A stretch of 17,963 bases of DNA from an uncultured Sulfurimonas sp. (lineage in GTDB: Bacteria > Campylobacterota > Campylobacteria > Campylobacterales > Sulfurimonadaceae): NCBI GenBank assembly GCA_937914675.1, contig CALDOC010000379.1:1-17963 (forward strand), read 5' to 3'. The translations under genes were made by a program, and so were the position numbers. The notes below the pieces were generated by a model. It worked only from the letters and a program-made list of their open reading frames with translations. It was not told the origin of the DNA and did no database searches. Below are positions 1-7,373 of the stretch, in pieces; within the stretch, counting starts at the first letter, position 1, and every line of letters begins with the position of its first letter.

Positions 1-267
1 GCTTTAGTCGCTCATGACGCGTTAAGCGACGCTTTGGTGAATAAGCTGCTCTTTGAGTATTTGCATGAGTTGGCAAGCGTGGATGAGATGAAGAAACTAA
101 CATTCAAAAACGTGTTGATTCAAAAATTTACGTTTGGGAAACATAAAGGAAAATACATTGAAGAGGTATGTAGAAATGACAGAAATTATTTAGAGTGGAT
201 GTTAAATAACCTCGAAGATTTGGATGACGATATGAGATATAGCGTAAATTACTACTTGCAAGGATAA
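1..267 (+). CDS. 3'-5' exonuclease, DEDDh (DnaQ/RNase T-like) family, C-terminal part only
   Basis: The reading frame is open from base 1 and the gene begins before the window. The first codons read ALVAHDALSDA: H at bases 13-15 and D at 28-30 fit the HxAxxD ExoIII motif that closes the active site of DEDDh exonucleases (DnaQ epsilon, RNase T), which remove nucleotides from 3' ends using two metal ions. The remaining ~75 residues hold FTFGKHKGKYIEEV...NYLEWMLNN, which resembles the small DUF3820 module often joined to such exonucleases. A GTG at 34 is in frame but would cut off the catalytic histidine, so it is not taken as the start. The next gene begins 2 bases after the stop. C. jejuni has a gene of this kind at the same place near flgI by my recollection. 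The family is fairly sure; the substrate is unknown. Confidence 0.7.
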   Translation, partial: ALVAHDALSDALVNKLLFEYLHELASVDEMKKLTFKNVLIQKFTFGKHKGKYIEEVCRNDRNYLEWMLNNLEDLDDDMRYSVNYYLQG

Positions 268-269
268 TC

Positions 270-635
270 ATGAAAGTTGCCGTTGAGTGTAAATCTCCAC
301 TTTTACAAAAATCATTAGAACTTTTTTTAACAAGCCGTTTAAGTTCTTTGAAGCAGTGTGACATCGTCATTAGAGATAAGGAGTGCGCAAACGATCAGAG
401 ATGTTTATACGTTTCTAGCGGCGCGAACGCAGATTTGATAAAGCCTTTTTCCAAAGCTCAATTGATTATGGCGCTTGAAAAAAAATATCATAAGTTAACG
501 TTTCAAGAGGCGCAAGAAAAAAAAGAGGAAATCGAACCTATGAATTTTGATATTTTGGAAAAACGCATAGAATTTTTGACTAGAGAGTATCAAACAAATA
601 TAATAAGAGCGGTGAGAGCGTTTTATGAAGAATAA
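270..635 (+). CDS. Small protein with degenerate receiver-like (REC) fold, function unknown
   Basis: 121 residues, not matched to a named family. Seen: an opening strand MKVAVE followed by a helix (PLLQKSLELFLTSRL), a strand CDIVIRD, a strand CLYVSSG, then ADLIKPFSKAQLIMALEKK, which reads like the end of a response-regulator receiver domain (conserved Lys-Pro-Phe, then the last helix). The chain is too short for a whole receiver, and no Asp at a clear phospho-acceptor position stands out, so any such domain is degenerate. Residues ~78-121 form a charged helical tail. AAGGA at 260-264 lies inside the exonuclease gene and suggests coupled translation. The end overlaps the methylase gene by 11 bases. 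A small uncharacterised gene sits at the same position in C. jejuni (Cj1460 by memory), so it may serve flagellar or RNA functions; that is inference. Confidence 0.55.
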   Translation: MKVAVECKSPLLQKSLELFLTSRLSSLKQCDIVIRDKECANDQRCLYVSSGANADLIKPFSKAQLIMALEKKYHKLTFQEAQEKKEEIEPMNFDILEKRIEFLTREYQTNIIRAVRAFYEE

Positions 636-1221
636 CAACAAAAAATTGACAAAACAGATTATATCTGGAAAATACAAGGGCAAAATTTTAAGCCTTCCAT
701 CTAAAGCGACGACAAGAAGTTCAAAATCAATAGTTTTAGAATCTTTTTTTAACACTTTGCAGTTTGAAGTTATGGACTCGATTTTCGTTGAGGTCTTCTC
801 AGGAAGTGGTTCAGTGGGCTTGGAAGCGTTGAGTCGAGGGGCCAGAGAGATCGTTTTTATGGAAAAAGACGCGGACGCGCTTAAAACTTTAAAGGCTAAT
901 ATCTCTTTGACCGATCCATCGTCATGCACCGTTATGGGAGGCGATAGTTTTACAAACATCAACGCGGTTATCTCAAAATTAAAGAAAAGCGATGAAAGCG
1001 GGTATTTTTACATTGATCCTCCTTTTAGCGTAAGAGAGGGAATGGAGGATATATATGAGAAAACCATGGCTCTAGTAGCTTCTCTTCCGACAAGCGTAGT
1101 GAGGTTGATTATTGTAGAACACATGACAGGATTGGAAATTCCATCAACTGTGGGCTCGTTTCAAGTGGTAAAATCAAAAAAATTTGGAAATACGACGCTA
1201 ACGTACCTAAATGAGGCGTAA
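625..1221 (+). CDS. RsmD-family S-adenosylmethionine-dependent methyltransferase
   Basis: 198 residues, normal for the RsmD family, whose E. coli member methylates G966 of 16S rRNA. Visible motifs: ISGKYKGKIL near the N-terminus (the family's usual I-x-G-K-x-G-R/K-x-L), SAM-binding motif I in FVEVFSGSGSVGLEAL, the acidic end of the next strand in IVFMEKDADAL, and catalytic motif IV DPPF in YIDPPFSVREGM. The usual RPTTDRV...LFN segment is altered to ATTRSSKSIVLESFFN, so the substrate could differ. The C. jejuni gene at this place (Cj1461) is annotated as a DNA methyltransferase, so an rRNA or DNA target is open. The start overlaps the upstream gene by 11 bases, a sign of coupled translation. 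Its last base is only 3 bases from the sigma-54-like site of flgI. Confidence 0.8.
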   Translation: MKNNNKKLTKQIISGKYKGKILSLPSKATTRSSKSIVLESFFNTLQFEVMDSIFVEVFSGSGSVGLEALSRGAREIVFMEKDADALKTLKANISLTDPSSCTVMGGDSFTNINAVISKLKKSDESGYFYIDPPFSVREGMEDIYEKTMALVASLPTSVVRLIIVEHMTGLEIPSTVGSFQVVKSKKFGNTTLTYLNEA

Positions 1222-1223
1222 AG

Positions 1224-1240
1224 TGGAATGGTAGTTGCTA
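1224..1240 (+). promoter_or_regulatory. Sigma-54 (RpoN) promoter for flgI
   Basis: TGGAATGGTAGTTGCTA has GG at 1225-1226 and GC at 1237-1238, exactly 10 bases apart as in -24/-12 promoters (TGGCAC-N5-TTGC), and matches the GGAA-N6-TTGCT form reported for Campylobacter. Transcription would begin about 12 bases past the GC, near 1250. That leaves a short leader with AAGGA at 1255-1259 before the flgI ATG at 1267. Sigma-54 control of hook and basal-body genes is well established in Campylobacterota. Confidence 0.75.
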
Positions 1241-1266
1241 CTTCTTGAGTAATCAAGGACGTAACA

Positions 1267-2313
1267 ATGAAATCTTTTATACTTTTTATTTTTTTATTAT
1301 CTTCGCTCTTCGCGACTAAAATAAACGACATATCAAATATTGTCGGAGTTCGCGACAATCAGATTATTGGATACTCATTAGTTGTGGGACTTCAAAAAAC
1401 CGGTGACGGCACGACTTCAAAATTTACTCTTCAGTCAATCGCAAACATGTTAAAAGCTATGAATATAGACATGAACGCCGTAGACATCAAGTCTAAAAAC
1501 GTCGCAGCGGTTGTGGTAACCGCCACCATGAAGCCTTTCGCAAGACAAGGCGACAAATTTGACATACTTGTTTCTTCCATCGGTGACGCAAAATCATTGG
1601 AAGGAGGAACGCTTCTGATGACTCCTTTAAAGGGCGTTGATGGAAAAATATACGCTCTAGCGCAAGGAAGCGTGAGTATTGGAGGGTTAAACTCAAGGGG
1701 TTCAGGCGGGCAAACTCATCCAACAACCGGTATGGTTTACAATGGGGCTTTAATAGAACGCGAAATCAGTATAGACATGTACAACAAAGAGTACGCGACG
1801 CTTTCGTTAAAAGAATCGGATTTTAAAAACGCGGTAACCGTTCAAAAGTCGATAAACAAGTTTTACAGCACTCAAGTCGCCGTCGCTATGGATTCAAGAA
1901 GCATAAAGTTGAAGCGACCTCAAAATAGGTCTATGATTGAGTTTTTGGCTGAGGTTCAGAATATTGAAATTCTTTATACTCCTAAAAGTAAAATTATCAT
2001 TAATGAGAGAACTGGAACCATTGTTGCTGGAGTGGAGATCATGATAAAACCAATCATACTATCTCATGGAGACATCACCATAAAGATCGTTGAGGGTGAA
2101 AACGCGTCTAAACCAGCAGGTTCCATGGTAGTCGATGACAATCTTGTCATTGGTTTAAATGAGAATGAAATTTACACAAAAGAGGGTACGACCACTGTTG
2201 CAAACTTGGTTAGGTCCTTGCAAAAATTGGGAGCGAAACCTAAAGACATCATTGCGATTTTGGAAGCTATGAAAAGCGCAGGTAGCATATCTGCCGATTT
2301 GGAGGTCATATAA
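1267..2313 (+). CDS. flgI: Flagellar P-ring protein FlgI
   Basis: 348 residues, the usual length for FlgI, which builds the periplasmic P-ring around the flagellar rod in the peptidoglycan layer. A signal peptide (residues 1-16, MKSFILFIFLLSSLFA) leads into KINDISNIVGVRDNQIIGYSLVVGLQKTGDG, the typical FlgI start. Further on come GGTLLMTPLKGVDGKIYALAQGS and VVDDNLVIGLNENE, and a C-terminal segment TTTVANLVRSLQKLGAKPKDIIAILEAMKSAGSI that is strongly conserved in the family. AAGGA sits 7 bases before the ATG. Its stop TAA shares one base with the start of the next gene. Expected control is from the sigma-54-like site just upstream. Confidence 0.97.
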   Translation: MKSFILFIFLLSSLFATKINDISNIVGVRDNQIIGYSLVVGLQKTGDGTTSKFTLQSIANMLKAMNIDMNAVDIKSKNVAAVVVTATMKPFARQGDKFDILVSSIGDAKSLEGGTLLMTPLKGVDGKIYALAQGSVSIGGLNSRGSGGQTHPTTGMVYNGALIEREISIDMYNKEYATLSLKESDFKNAVTVQKSINKFYSTQVAVAMDSRSIKLKRPQNRSMIEFLAEVQNIEILYTPKSKIIINERTGTIVAGVEIMIKPIILSHGDITIKIVEGENASKPAGSMVVDDNLVIGLNENEIYTKEGTTTVANLVRSLQKLGAKPKDIIAILEAMKSAGSISADLEVI

Positions 2314-2621
2314 TGAGTTTTTATGGAATGGATACGTTAAGTAGCCAGGCGCAAGCGATATCGCAACAGCATACTATCCCAAAGATAGACGCAAAAGCTG
2401 AAAATTCAGAGTTGCGAGCGCAAACGGACGCTTTTGAGTCTGTCATTATTAAAATGCTCATGGACAACTCCATGAAAGACGATAAAAATTTATTTACGGA
2501 TCAAAAAGATCCTGGTGATAAAATATATAAGTCAATGTATAGGGATGAACTCTCTAAAGCAAGCGCTGGAGGATTTGGATTTTCTCAAATGCTTTACGAC
2601 TATTTAAGCCAAAAAAGCTAA
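2313..2621 (+). CDS. flgJ: Flagellar rod-binding protein, FlgJ N-terminal domain only
   Basis: 102 residues matching the N-terminal rod-binding half of FlgJ. The core is FESVIIKMLMDNSM...GDKIYKSMYRDELSKA...GFGFSQMLYDYL, like the FEAxFxxxML...YxxMxDxxLA pattern of the family. FlgJ of enterobacteria is about 310 residues because it also carries a peptidoglycan hydrolase; that half is missing here. This is normal in Campylobacterota, where the cell-wall enzyme is a separate protein, so the gene is not seen as truncated. GGAGG at 2301-2305 lies inside flgI and the start codon overlaps the flgI stop by one base, so translation is probably coupled. The protein would act as a rod-assembly factor in the periplasm. 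Confidence 0.85.
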   Translation: MSFYGMDTLSSQAQAISQQHTIPKIDAKAENSELRAQTDAFESVIIKMLMDNSMKDDKNLFTDQKDPGDKIYKSMYRDELSKASAGGFGFSQMLYDYLSQKS

Positions 2622-2645
2622 TTATTTTATCTAAAACGCCGATGT
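2619..2645 (+). promoter_or_regulatory. Sigma-28 (FliA) promoter for flgM
   Basis: TAAT at 2619-2622, a 15-base spacer, then GCCGATGT at 2638-2645, against the consensus TAAA-N15-GCCGATAA: 3 of 4 bases in the -35 and 6 of 8 in the -10, with exact spacing. It overlaps the flgJ stop codon. Transcription would begin near 2652. FlgM genes are known sigma-28 targets. A 6-bp inverted repeat (2648-2653 with 2663-2668) lies in the predicted leader. Confidence 0.65.
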
Positions 2646-2686
2646 AAACACATATAGAAAACATGTGTGGCAATAAAGGATAAATT

Positions 2687-2896
2687 ATGATTCTGCAAAC
2701 AAACGGTTCTTCGCTAAGCCCGGCTTATGGAAGTAACTCAGTTGGGGTTAAAGGTTCAAGAATGGGGGCTGGTATGACTGTGTCAAAGCAGGGTGATACC
2801 GCTAAAGTGGATAGCTTAAGAGAGTCTATCGAATCGGGAGAATACAAGGTCGACTTGGCGGCGCTTTCGAGAAAAATCGCTGACGAGTTATTGTAA
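2687..2896 (+). CDS. flgM: Anti-sigma-28 factor FlgM
   Basis: 69 residues, short but in line with Campylobacterota FlgM. FlgM binds sigma-28 (FliA) and keeps late flagellar genes silent until the protein leaves the cell through the flagellar export apparatus. The C-terminal part, VDSLRESIESGEYKVDLAALSRKIADELL, is the typical FlgM helix pair that contacts the sigma factor (I..G.Y.vd...iA..ll). The N-terminal ~35 residues are Gly/Ser-rich and look disordered, which suits export as an unfolded chain. AAAGGA at 2675-2680 is 6 bases before the ATG. It is followed by the flgN and flgK genes, both late genes, and is preceded by a sigma-28-like promoter, so it would repress its own production. Confidence 0.9.
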   Translation: MILQTNGSSLSPAYGSNSVGVKGSRMGAGMTVSKQGDTAKVDSLRESIESGEYKVDLAALSRKIADELL

Positions 2897-2924
2897 GTTA
2901 TAAATTAAAGAATAGGGGTTAGAT

Positions 2925-3353
2925 ATGTTGTCTCATCATTTACAAAGTGCCTTAAATGATTTAAGGGATTTAATTGAAATCACTGAGTCGGATATTGCGG
3001 ATATAAAAGTTGCAAAAAATGATTCTCAGTTTAAAAGATTATCACTTAAAGATGATAAGTTAAAGAGTTTTGAGCAAAAAAAAGCGATGATTGATTACGA
3101 AATTTCAACTCTTATGACGACTAACCCAGACAAAGAACTACCTCAATTGCTAAATCAAGAACAACATGTTCTATTGGATGAACTGAAGCTTGAGCTCAAC
3201 AACCTTAGAATAGTGAATAAACAGTATGCAAAATTAGTTTTAATTGTCAGTAATTTATATAATACTTTTTTAGAAAGATTGGTGCCAACTGAGATGCAAG
3301 GATATAAAAAAGTAGCCTCAAGAGACCCATCAATCTTGGAAGTGAGGGTATAA
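2925..3353 (+). CDS. flgN: FlgN-like flagellar export chaperone
   Basis: 142 residues, almost all helical and charged, as expected for FlgN, which guards the hook-associated proteins FlgK and FlgL before export. Sequence identity to named FlgN proteins is weak by eye. The call rests on size, helical character (LQSALNDLRDLIEITESDIADIK..., then NEQHVLL-like helices ending near LERLVP) and its place between flgM and flgK, the same as Cj1465 in C. jejuni as I recall. AGGGG at 2914-2918 is a good ribosome binding site. Only one base separates its stop from the flgK start, and GAGG near its end probably serves flgK, tying chaperone and client production together. Confidence 0.7.
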   Translation: MLSHHLQSALNDLRDLIEITESDIADIKVAKNDSQFKRLSLKDDKLKSFEQKKAMIDYEISTLMTTNPDKELPQLLNQEQHVLLDELKLELNNLRIVNKQYAKLVLIVSNLYNTFLERLVPTEMQGYKKVASRDPSILEVRV

Positions 3354-3354
3354 G

Positions 3355-5241
3355 ATGTCATCAATATTCAGCTCTTTACATATTGGCTACACTGGTTTAA
3401 ACGCAGCTCAGGTTGGGATCAGCACCACTGGGCATAACATTGTAAACGCGGAAACAGAGGGTTACACCAGACAAACGGTCATGACTTCCGCGGCTGCTCC
3501 AATAACTGCGTATACTGGCGCCGTTGGCAATGGCACCACTATAGAAGACGTAAAAAGAGTATTTGACAACTTTGTGTTTGACAGATATTCAGCAGTCTCC
3601 GCAAGTAAAGAAGCTAGTGATTATGAAAAACAAACTTTAGAAACTTTGTCTACGTTTTTTCCGGAGATTGACGGGGTTGGCATTAAAGCGGATTTAGCGA
3701 ATTACTATGACGCATGGCAAACGTTTGCAGACAATCCAAGCAATGACGCGATTAAAGTCAATCTTGCGGTGCAGACTGAAACTTTGGCAACTCACATTAA
3801 GCAAACTCAGGATCAAGTTTTAAATTTACAGAGTCAAACGAATGAGGCGTTAGCGGCAAATATTACCCAAGTAAACGACTTGATCGAACAATTGGCAAGC
3901 TTAAATACTTCTATCGACAGTTCTGAAGCCGGTGGAGGAAATAGCGCGAATGATTTGCGAGATAAAAGAAACGTCATTGAAAAAACTCTCTCTCGTCTTA
4001 TAGGCTCTGAAGTGAGTCAAGGACAAATAAACGCCAATATGCAAGTTAATAGCAATTCAAACACTAGAACGGGGAGTTATACTTTAAGCGTTAACGGAGT
4101 CAACATTGTTGATGGGAGCACAACTCATCCTCTCCATTTAAGTAAAGCCGCTAATCCTTATGGATTTTATGAAGTTTCATATGAGAGGCAGGATGGCGTT
4201 TTAATCCCTTTAGACGAGCAGATTAAAGGTGGTAAAGTCGGAGCTATATTCGCTCTGAGAGGTGGAGCGATCGACACTACGGATGGAATGCCCGTTGATG
4301 GCGTTTTGCAAAACGTCATAACGCAACTAGACGCTTTTGCAAAGGGCTTAATCGAAGCTACAAATAACCTTTACTCCGCAAGTTCCACTACAAGTATGGA
4401 GTCCAATGATACAAGCGTGGATTTGTCCAATAGGTCCTTAGTCGCGTCTGACATGAATATTAAAGAGGGTTCTTTTGATATGATTGTTTATGATTTGGAT
4501 GGTAATGAAGTAGCAAGAAGAAATATTAAGATAGACATCGGAACAACCATGAGTGGCGCTCAGCGTACAAATTCGATTCAAGGTCAAATAGAAAATAATC
4601 AACAAGATGATAATAATGATGGGAACGCCAATAACAATATAGATGATTATATTCATTTCAATTATAATACAGCCACTGATGGCGCGCAGAGACTTAACCT
4701 TACCATGGATTCTCTCTCCGCGTCTCAAGGTTATACGTTTGCCATAGAAGACACTCTTCCAGATGGCGGTTTTACGTCAGGTAGTAATTTTGCCGGCGCG
4801 TTGGGACTTCACAAATACTTCGAGGGCGATAGTGCGAGAAATATACAATTGGCTTACAATTTGAGGGATAATCCTACCAATATATCCGCAGGATATTCTG
4901 GAACGACAGGTGACAATAGACAGGCTTTGGATATGGTTCAGCAACAATTTGAATCTTATGGTTTTCATGTGGGAGCTAAAACTTATGACACGACCGTGTA
5001 CGGAATGTTTGATTTAACGGCGACATACGTTGGCGTAAATACAAATGCCGCGATACTCAAAAATGAAACGGTTTCGACTCAGTTTAACGCTACGGAATTA
5101 GAGTACTTTAGCGTGTCTAAAGTTAACGTTGACGAAGAGATGACTAATTTGATTAAGTATCAGACTTCTTATGGCGCCGCCGCAAAACTTATTACAACCA
5201 TTGATCAAATGATGCAGACTCTTTTAGGTATTAAACAGTAA
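3355..5241 (+). CDS. flgK: Flagellar hook-associated protein 1 (FlgK)
   Basis: 628 residues, the usual Campylobacterota size. FlgK forms the first junction ring between hook and filament. The N-terminal signature MSSIFSSLHIGYTGLNAAQVGISTTGHNIVNAETEGYTRQ is typical of rod/hook-family proteins, and the C-terminal helix VNVDEEMTNLIKYQTSYGAAAKLITTIDQMMQTLLGI pairs with it in the assembled D0 domain. The middle is variable. Residues 418-430 are very rich in Asp/Asn (DDNNDGNANNNI) and include a DxNxDG pattern like a calcium-binding loop. The start overlaps no gene but follows flgN by one base. It probably shares the sigma-28-like promoter upstream of flgM. Confidence 0.96.
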   Translation: MSSIFSSLHIGYTGLNAAQVGISTTGHNIVNAETEGYTRQTVMTSAAAPITAYTGAVGNGTTIEDVKRVFDNFVFDRYSAVSASKEASDYEKQTLETLSTFFPEIDGVGIKADLANYYDAWQTFADNPSNDAIKVNLAVQTETLATHIKQTQDQVLNLQSQTNEALAANITQVNDLIEQLASLNTSIDSSEAGGGNSANDLRDKRNVIEKTLSRLIGSEVSQGQINANMQVNSNSNTRTGSYTLSVNGVNIVDGSTTHPLHLSKAANPYGFYEVSYERQDGVLIPLDEQIKGGKVGAIFALRGGAIDTTDGMPVDGVLQNVITQLDAFAKGLIEATNNLYSASSTTSMESNDTSVDLSNRSLVASDMNIKEGSFDMIVYDLDGNEVARRNIKIDIGTTMSGAQRTNSIQGQIENNQQDDNNDGNANNNIDDYIHFNYNTATDGAQRLNLTMDSLSASQGYTFAIEDTLPDGGFTSGSNFAGALGLHKYFEGDSARNIQLAYNLRDNPTNISAGYSGTTGDNRQALDMVQQQFESYGFHVGAKTYDTTVYGMFDLTATYVGVNTNAAILKNETVSTQFNATELEYFSVSKVNVDEEMTNLIKYQTSYGAAAKLITTIDQMMQTLLGIKQ

Positions 5242-5246
5242 TTCAA

Positions 5247-6047
5247 ATGCCAATAGCGAGTATTCTTTTATTATTTTTTTTATTTCTTTTTTCTTTTTTT
5301 GGAGCGTATTTTTATAACGTTGACGCCTACGCTCTTTACAGCGACGCAATTCTTCTTCAACCCTCAAGCATGCATATTCTTGGAACGGATAGACTCGGAA
5401 GAGACGTTCTCGCAAGACTTATGGAAGGAGGAAAAGTTTCACTGATAATAGGCGTTGGAAGCGCGTTTATAGCCTCTTTCGCAGGTCTGATTATTGGCGC
5501 TACCGCTGGTTATTTTAAAGGTAATATTGATAAAGCTTTTGTAATCATGGTTGATTTGTTTTTAACGTTTCCAACTTTTTTTTTACTGTTGGCGTTGGTG
5601 AGTTACGTAAACGCTTCCTCTTTGGTTCTGATAATTATAATCTCCATAACGGGATGGATGACCACCGCGAGGTTGGTCAGGGCTGAAAGTTTTAAAATAA
5701 CGTCGCAACCATTCATTAAAATATTGAACATAGCGAAGGTGAGCAAAAGCAAGATAATATTCAAATATTACGCGCCAATCTTGGCCCCCATATATTTCGT
5801 CAGTTTTACTTTTGGGGTGGGTGGCGCGATATTGGCCGAATCGGGACTGAGCTTTTTAGGGCTTGGCATCGTAGCCCCGCAAATGAGTTGGGGAACAATT
5901 TTAAGTGGAGGAAAAGACGTGGTTGAAATAGCGTGGTGGGTCAGTTTCTTCCCAGGTCTTATGATTTTTCTAGTAACCTTTTCCCTTATAAACATATCGA
6001 ACTATCTACAGCGGATTACAAATCAAAAACAGGTTCAGGGGTTTTAA
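5247..6047 (+). CDS. ABC transporter permease, OppC/DppC (peptide/nickel) family
   Basis: 266 residues, slightly short of the usual 280-300. N-terminal transmembrane helix at about 3-24, then MHILGTDRLGRDVLARLMEGGKVSLIIGV, the standard GTDxxGRD signature of OppC/DppC proteins, followed by about five more membrane helices and the late segment AESGLSFLGLGIVAPQMSWGTIL, also typical. The cytoplasmic EAA loop that docks the ATPase is poorly kept: where family members show EAAxxLG...H/N-xxP, this reads QPFIKILNIAKVSKSKIIFKYYAP. It begins 5 bases after flgK with no clear ribosome binding site, and no partner permease, ATPase or binding protein lies in the window. The family is secure. Substrate and partners are unknown, and co-transcription with flgK is inferred. 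Confidence 0.88.
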   Translation: MPIASILLLFFLFLFSFFGAYFYNVDAYALYSDAILLQPSSMHILGTDRLGRDVLARLMEGGKVSLIIGVGSAFIASFAGLIIGATAGYFKGNIDKAFVIMVDLFLTFPTFFLLLALVSYVNASSLVLIIIISITGWMTTARLVRAESFKITSQPFIKILNIAKVSKSKIIFKYYAPILAPIYFVSFTFGVGGAILAESGLSFLGLGIVAPQMSWGTILSGGKDVVEIAWWVSFFPGLMIFLVTFSLINISNYLQRITNQKQVQGF

Positions 6048-6063
6048 ACTCGTTCAACGTAGA

Positions 6064-6089
6064 CGCTCCAAAGCTCGAGCTTTGGAGCG
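6064..6089. terminator. Perfect 26-bp palindrome between convergent genes, probable bidirectional terminator
   Basis: Two 13-base arms meet at CTCGAG with no mismatch. As RNA this folds into an 11-bp stem (CGCTCCAAAGC/GCTTTGGAGCG) with a TCGA loop on either strand. It lies in the 63-base gap between the ends of the permease gene (+) and serS (-). Neither strand has the run of T that a standard intrinsic terminator needs, so it may end transcription weakly, protect 3' ends, or bind a dimeric protein. Confidence 0.6.
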
Positions 6090-6110
6090 AGAGAAAATAG
6101 AAGGAGAAAT

Positions 6111-7361
6111 TTACATCTCCAAATAAGGTTTTAAAACTTCAGGTATGTCTATGCTTCCGTCTTTGTTTTGATTGTTTTCCATGATGGCCACCAATGTTCT
6201 ACCAACAGCTAAAGAAGAGCCGTTGAGCGTGTTGACGAAGCTGTTTTTATTTCCATCTTTGTAACGGATTTTCGCGCGTCTCGCTTGAAAGTCTCTCGTG
6301 TTGGAGATGGAAGAGATTTCGCGGTACGTGTTTTGTCCCGGCAACCAAACTTCAATATCTACGGTTTTAGCGGCTCCAAAACCTAAGTCTCCGGTACATA
6401 GTTGAACCAAGCGGTGAGGTAATTCCAAGGCCGTCAATATATCCGACGCGCACTCTATCATGTCGTTGAAAATCGCGTCGCTCGTTTCAGATTGCGTTAT
6501 GCAGACCAACTCTACTTTATGAAACTGATGTTGTCTTATCATCCCGCGAGTGTCTCGACCAGCCGCTCCCGCTTCTTTTCTGTAGCATGAAGTGTATCCC
6601 GTCATTTTGATTGGAAGATTCTCGTAAGGTATTATTTCGTCTTGAAACAAATTTGTTAGAGGGACTTCCGCCGTCGGTATAAGAAACATCTCTTGTCCCT
6701 CTATTTTGTATAAATCATTTTCAAATTTTGGAAGTTGTCCCGTTCCTTCAAGCGCTTTTCTATTGACCATATGTGGCACGCTGACTTCATTGTAACCTCT
6801 CTTTTCGTTGAAGTTAAGCATAAAGTTTATGAGCGCTCGTTCGAGTTTCGCTCCCATGTCAAAAGAGACGCTGAAACGACTTCCCGAGAGTTTCGCTCCG
6901 CGTTCGAAGTCTATCCAGCCATTTTGTTCCGCCAATTCCCAATGCTCTTTTGGGCTAAAAGTAAACTCTTTTGGCGTCAAAACTTTTTTTATCTCGACGT
7001 TGTCGTTTTCATCGGCGCCATCTGGAACGTCGTCGTCAGGTATGTTTGGAATCGCCATCGCTATGTTTTCAAGCTCTTCTTGTTTTTCTCTTTGAATGTC
7101 GAGGGCTTTCGCGATTTCAATCTTGTTGGCGTCCACTTTCGCTTTTAGCTCGCTGACGTCTTTGCCTTCTCTCTTATATGCGCCAAACTCTTTGCTCATG
7201 GCGTTTTGCAGGGCTTGAAGCGTTTCAAAATCCACTTTCGCGACTTTTAATTCTTCGCTTTTATTTTTTAAATTCTCCAAAAGCGCGGCGTCTACGCCTT
7301 TTCTCATAAGCTTCGCGCTAACGCCATCAAAATTTTTTTGTAGTAGTTTTAAATCTATCAT
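6111..7361 (-). CDS. serS: Seryl-tRNA synthetase
   Basis: 416 residues, normal length. The enzyme charges tRNA-Ser (and tRNA-Sec where present) with serine in the cytoplasm. The N-terminal ~100 residues form the long charged helical hairpin that grips the tRNA's long variable arm. The class II catalytic core follows: TAEVPLTNLF near 230, motif 2 at 258-282 (SCYRKEAGAAGRDTRGMIRQHQF) and motif 3 at 378-392 (TLNGSSLAVGRTLVAI). The C-terminus, IDIPEVLKPYL, is also typical. AAAGGA precedes the ATG by a few bases. It starts 12 bases after the metF-like gene and is probably on the same transcript. Confidence 0.98.
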   Translation of the reverse strand: MIDLKLLQKNFDGVSAKLMRKGVDAALLENLKNKSEELKVAKVDFETLQALQNAMSKEFGAYKREGKDVSELKAKVDANKIEIAKALDIQREKQEELENIAMAIPNIPDDDVPDGADENDNVEIKKVLTPKEFTFSPKEHWELAEQNGWIDFERGAKLSGSRFSVSFDMGAKLERALINFMLNFNEKRGYNEVSVPHMVNRKALEGTGQLPKFENDLYKIEGQEMFLIPTAEVPLTNLFQDEIIPYENLPIKMTGYTSCYRKEAGAAGRDTRGMIRQHQFHKVELVCITQSETSDAIFNDMIECASDILTALELPHRLVQLCTGDLGFGAAKTVDIEVWLPGQNTYREISSISNTRDFQARRAKIRYKDGNKNSFVNTLNGSSLAVGRTLVAIMENNQNKDGSIDIPEVLKPYLEM

Positions 7362-7373
7362 ATTTTTCCTTTG

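Noticed and set aside
2274..2300. GCCGATTT at 2293-2300 as a second sigma-28 promoter before flgJ
   Set aside because: The -10 is good but no TAAA-like -35 lies 14-16 bases upstream, and the site is inside flgI coding sequence.
6735..7156. Three overlapping + strand open frames of 61-137 codons opposite serS
   Set aside because: They are antisense shadows of a clear serS gene, with no ribosome binding site or recognisable protein character.
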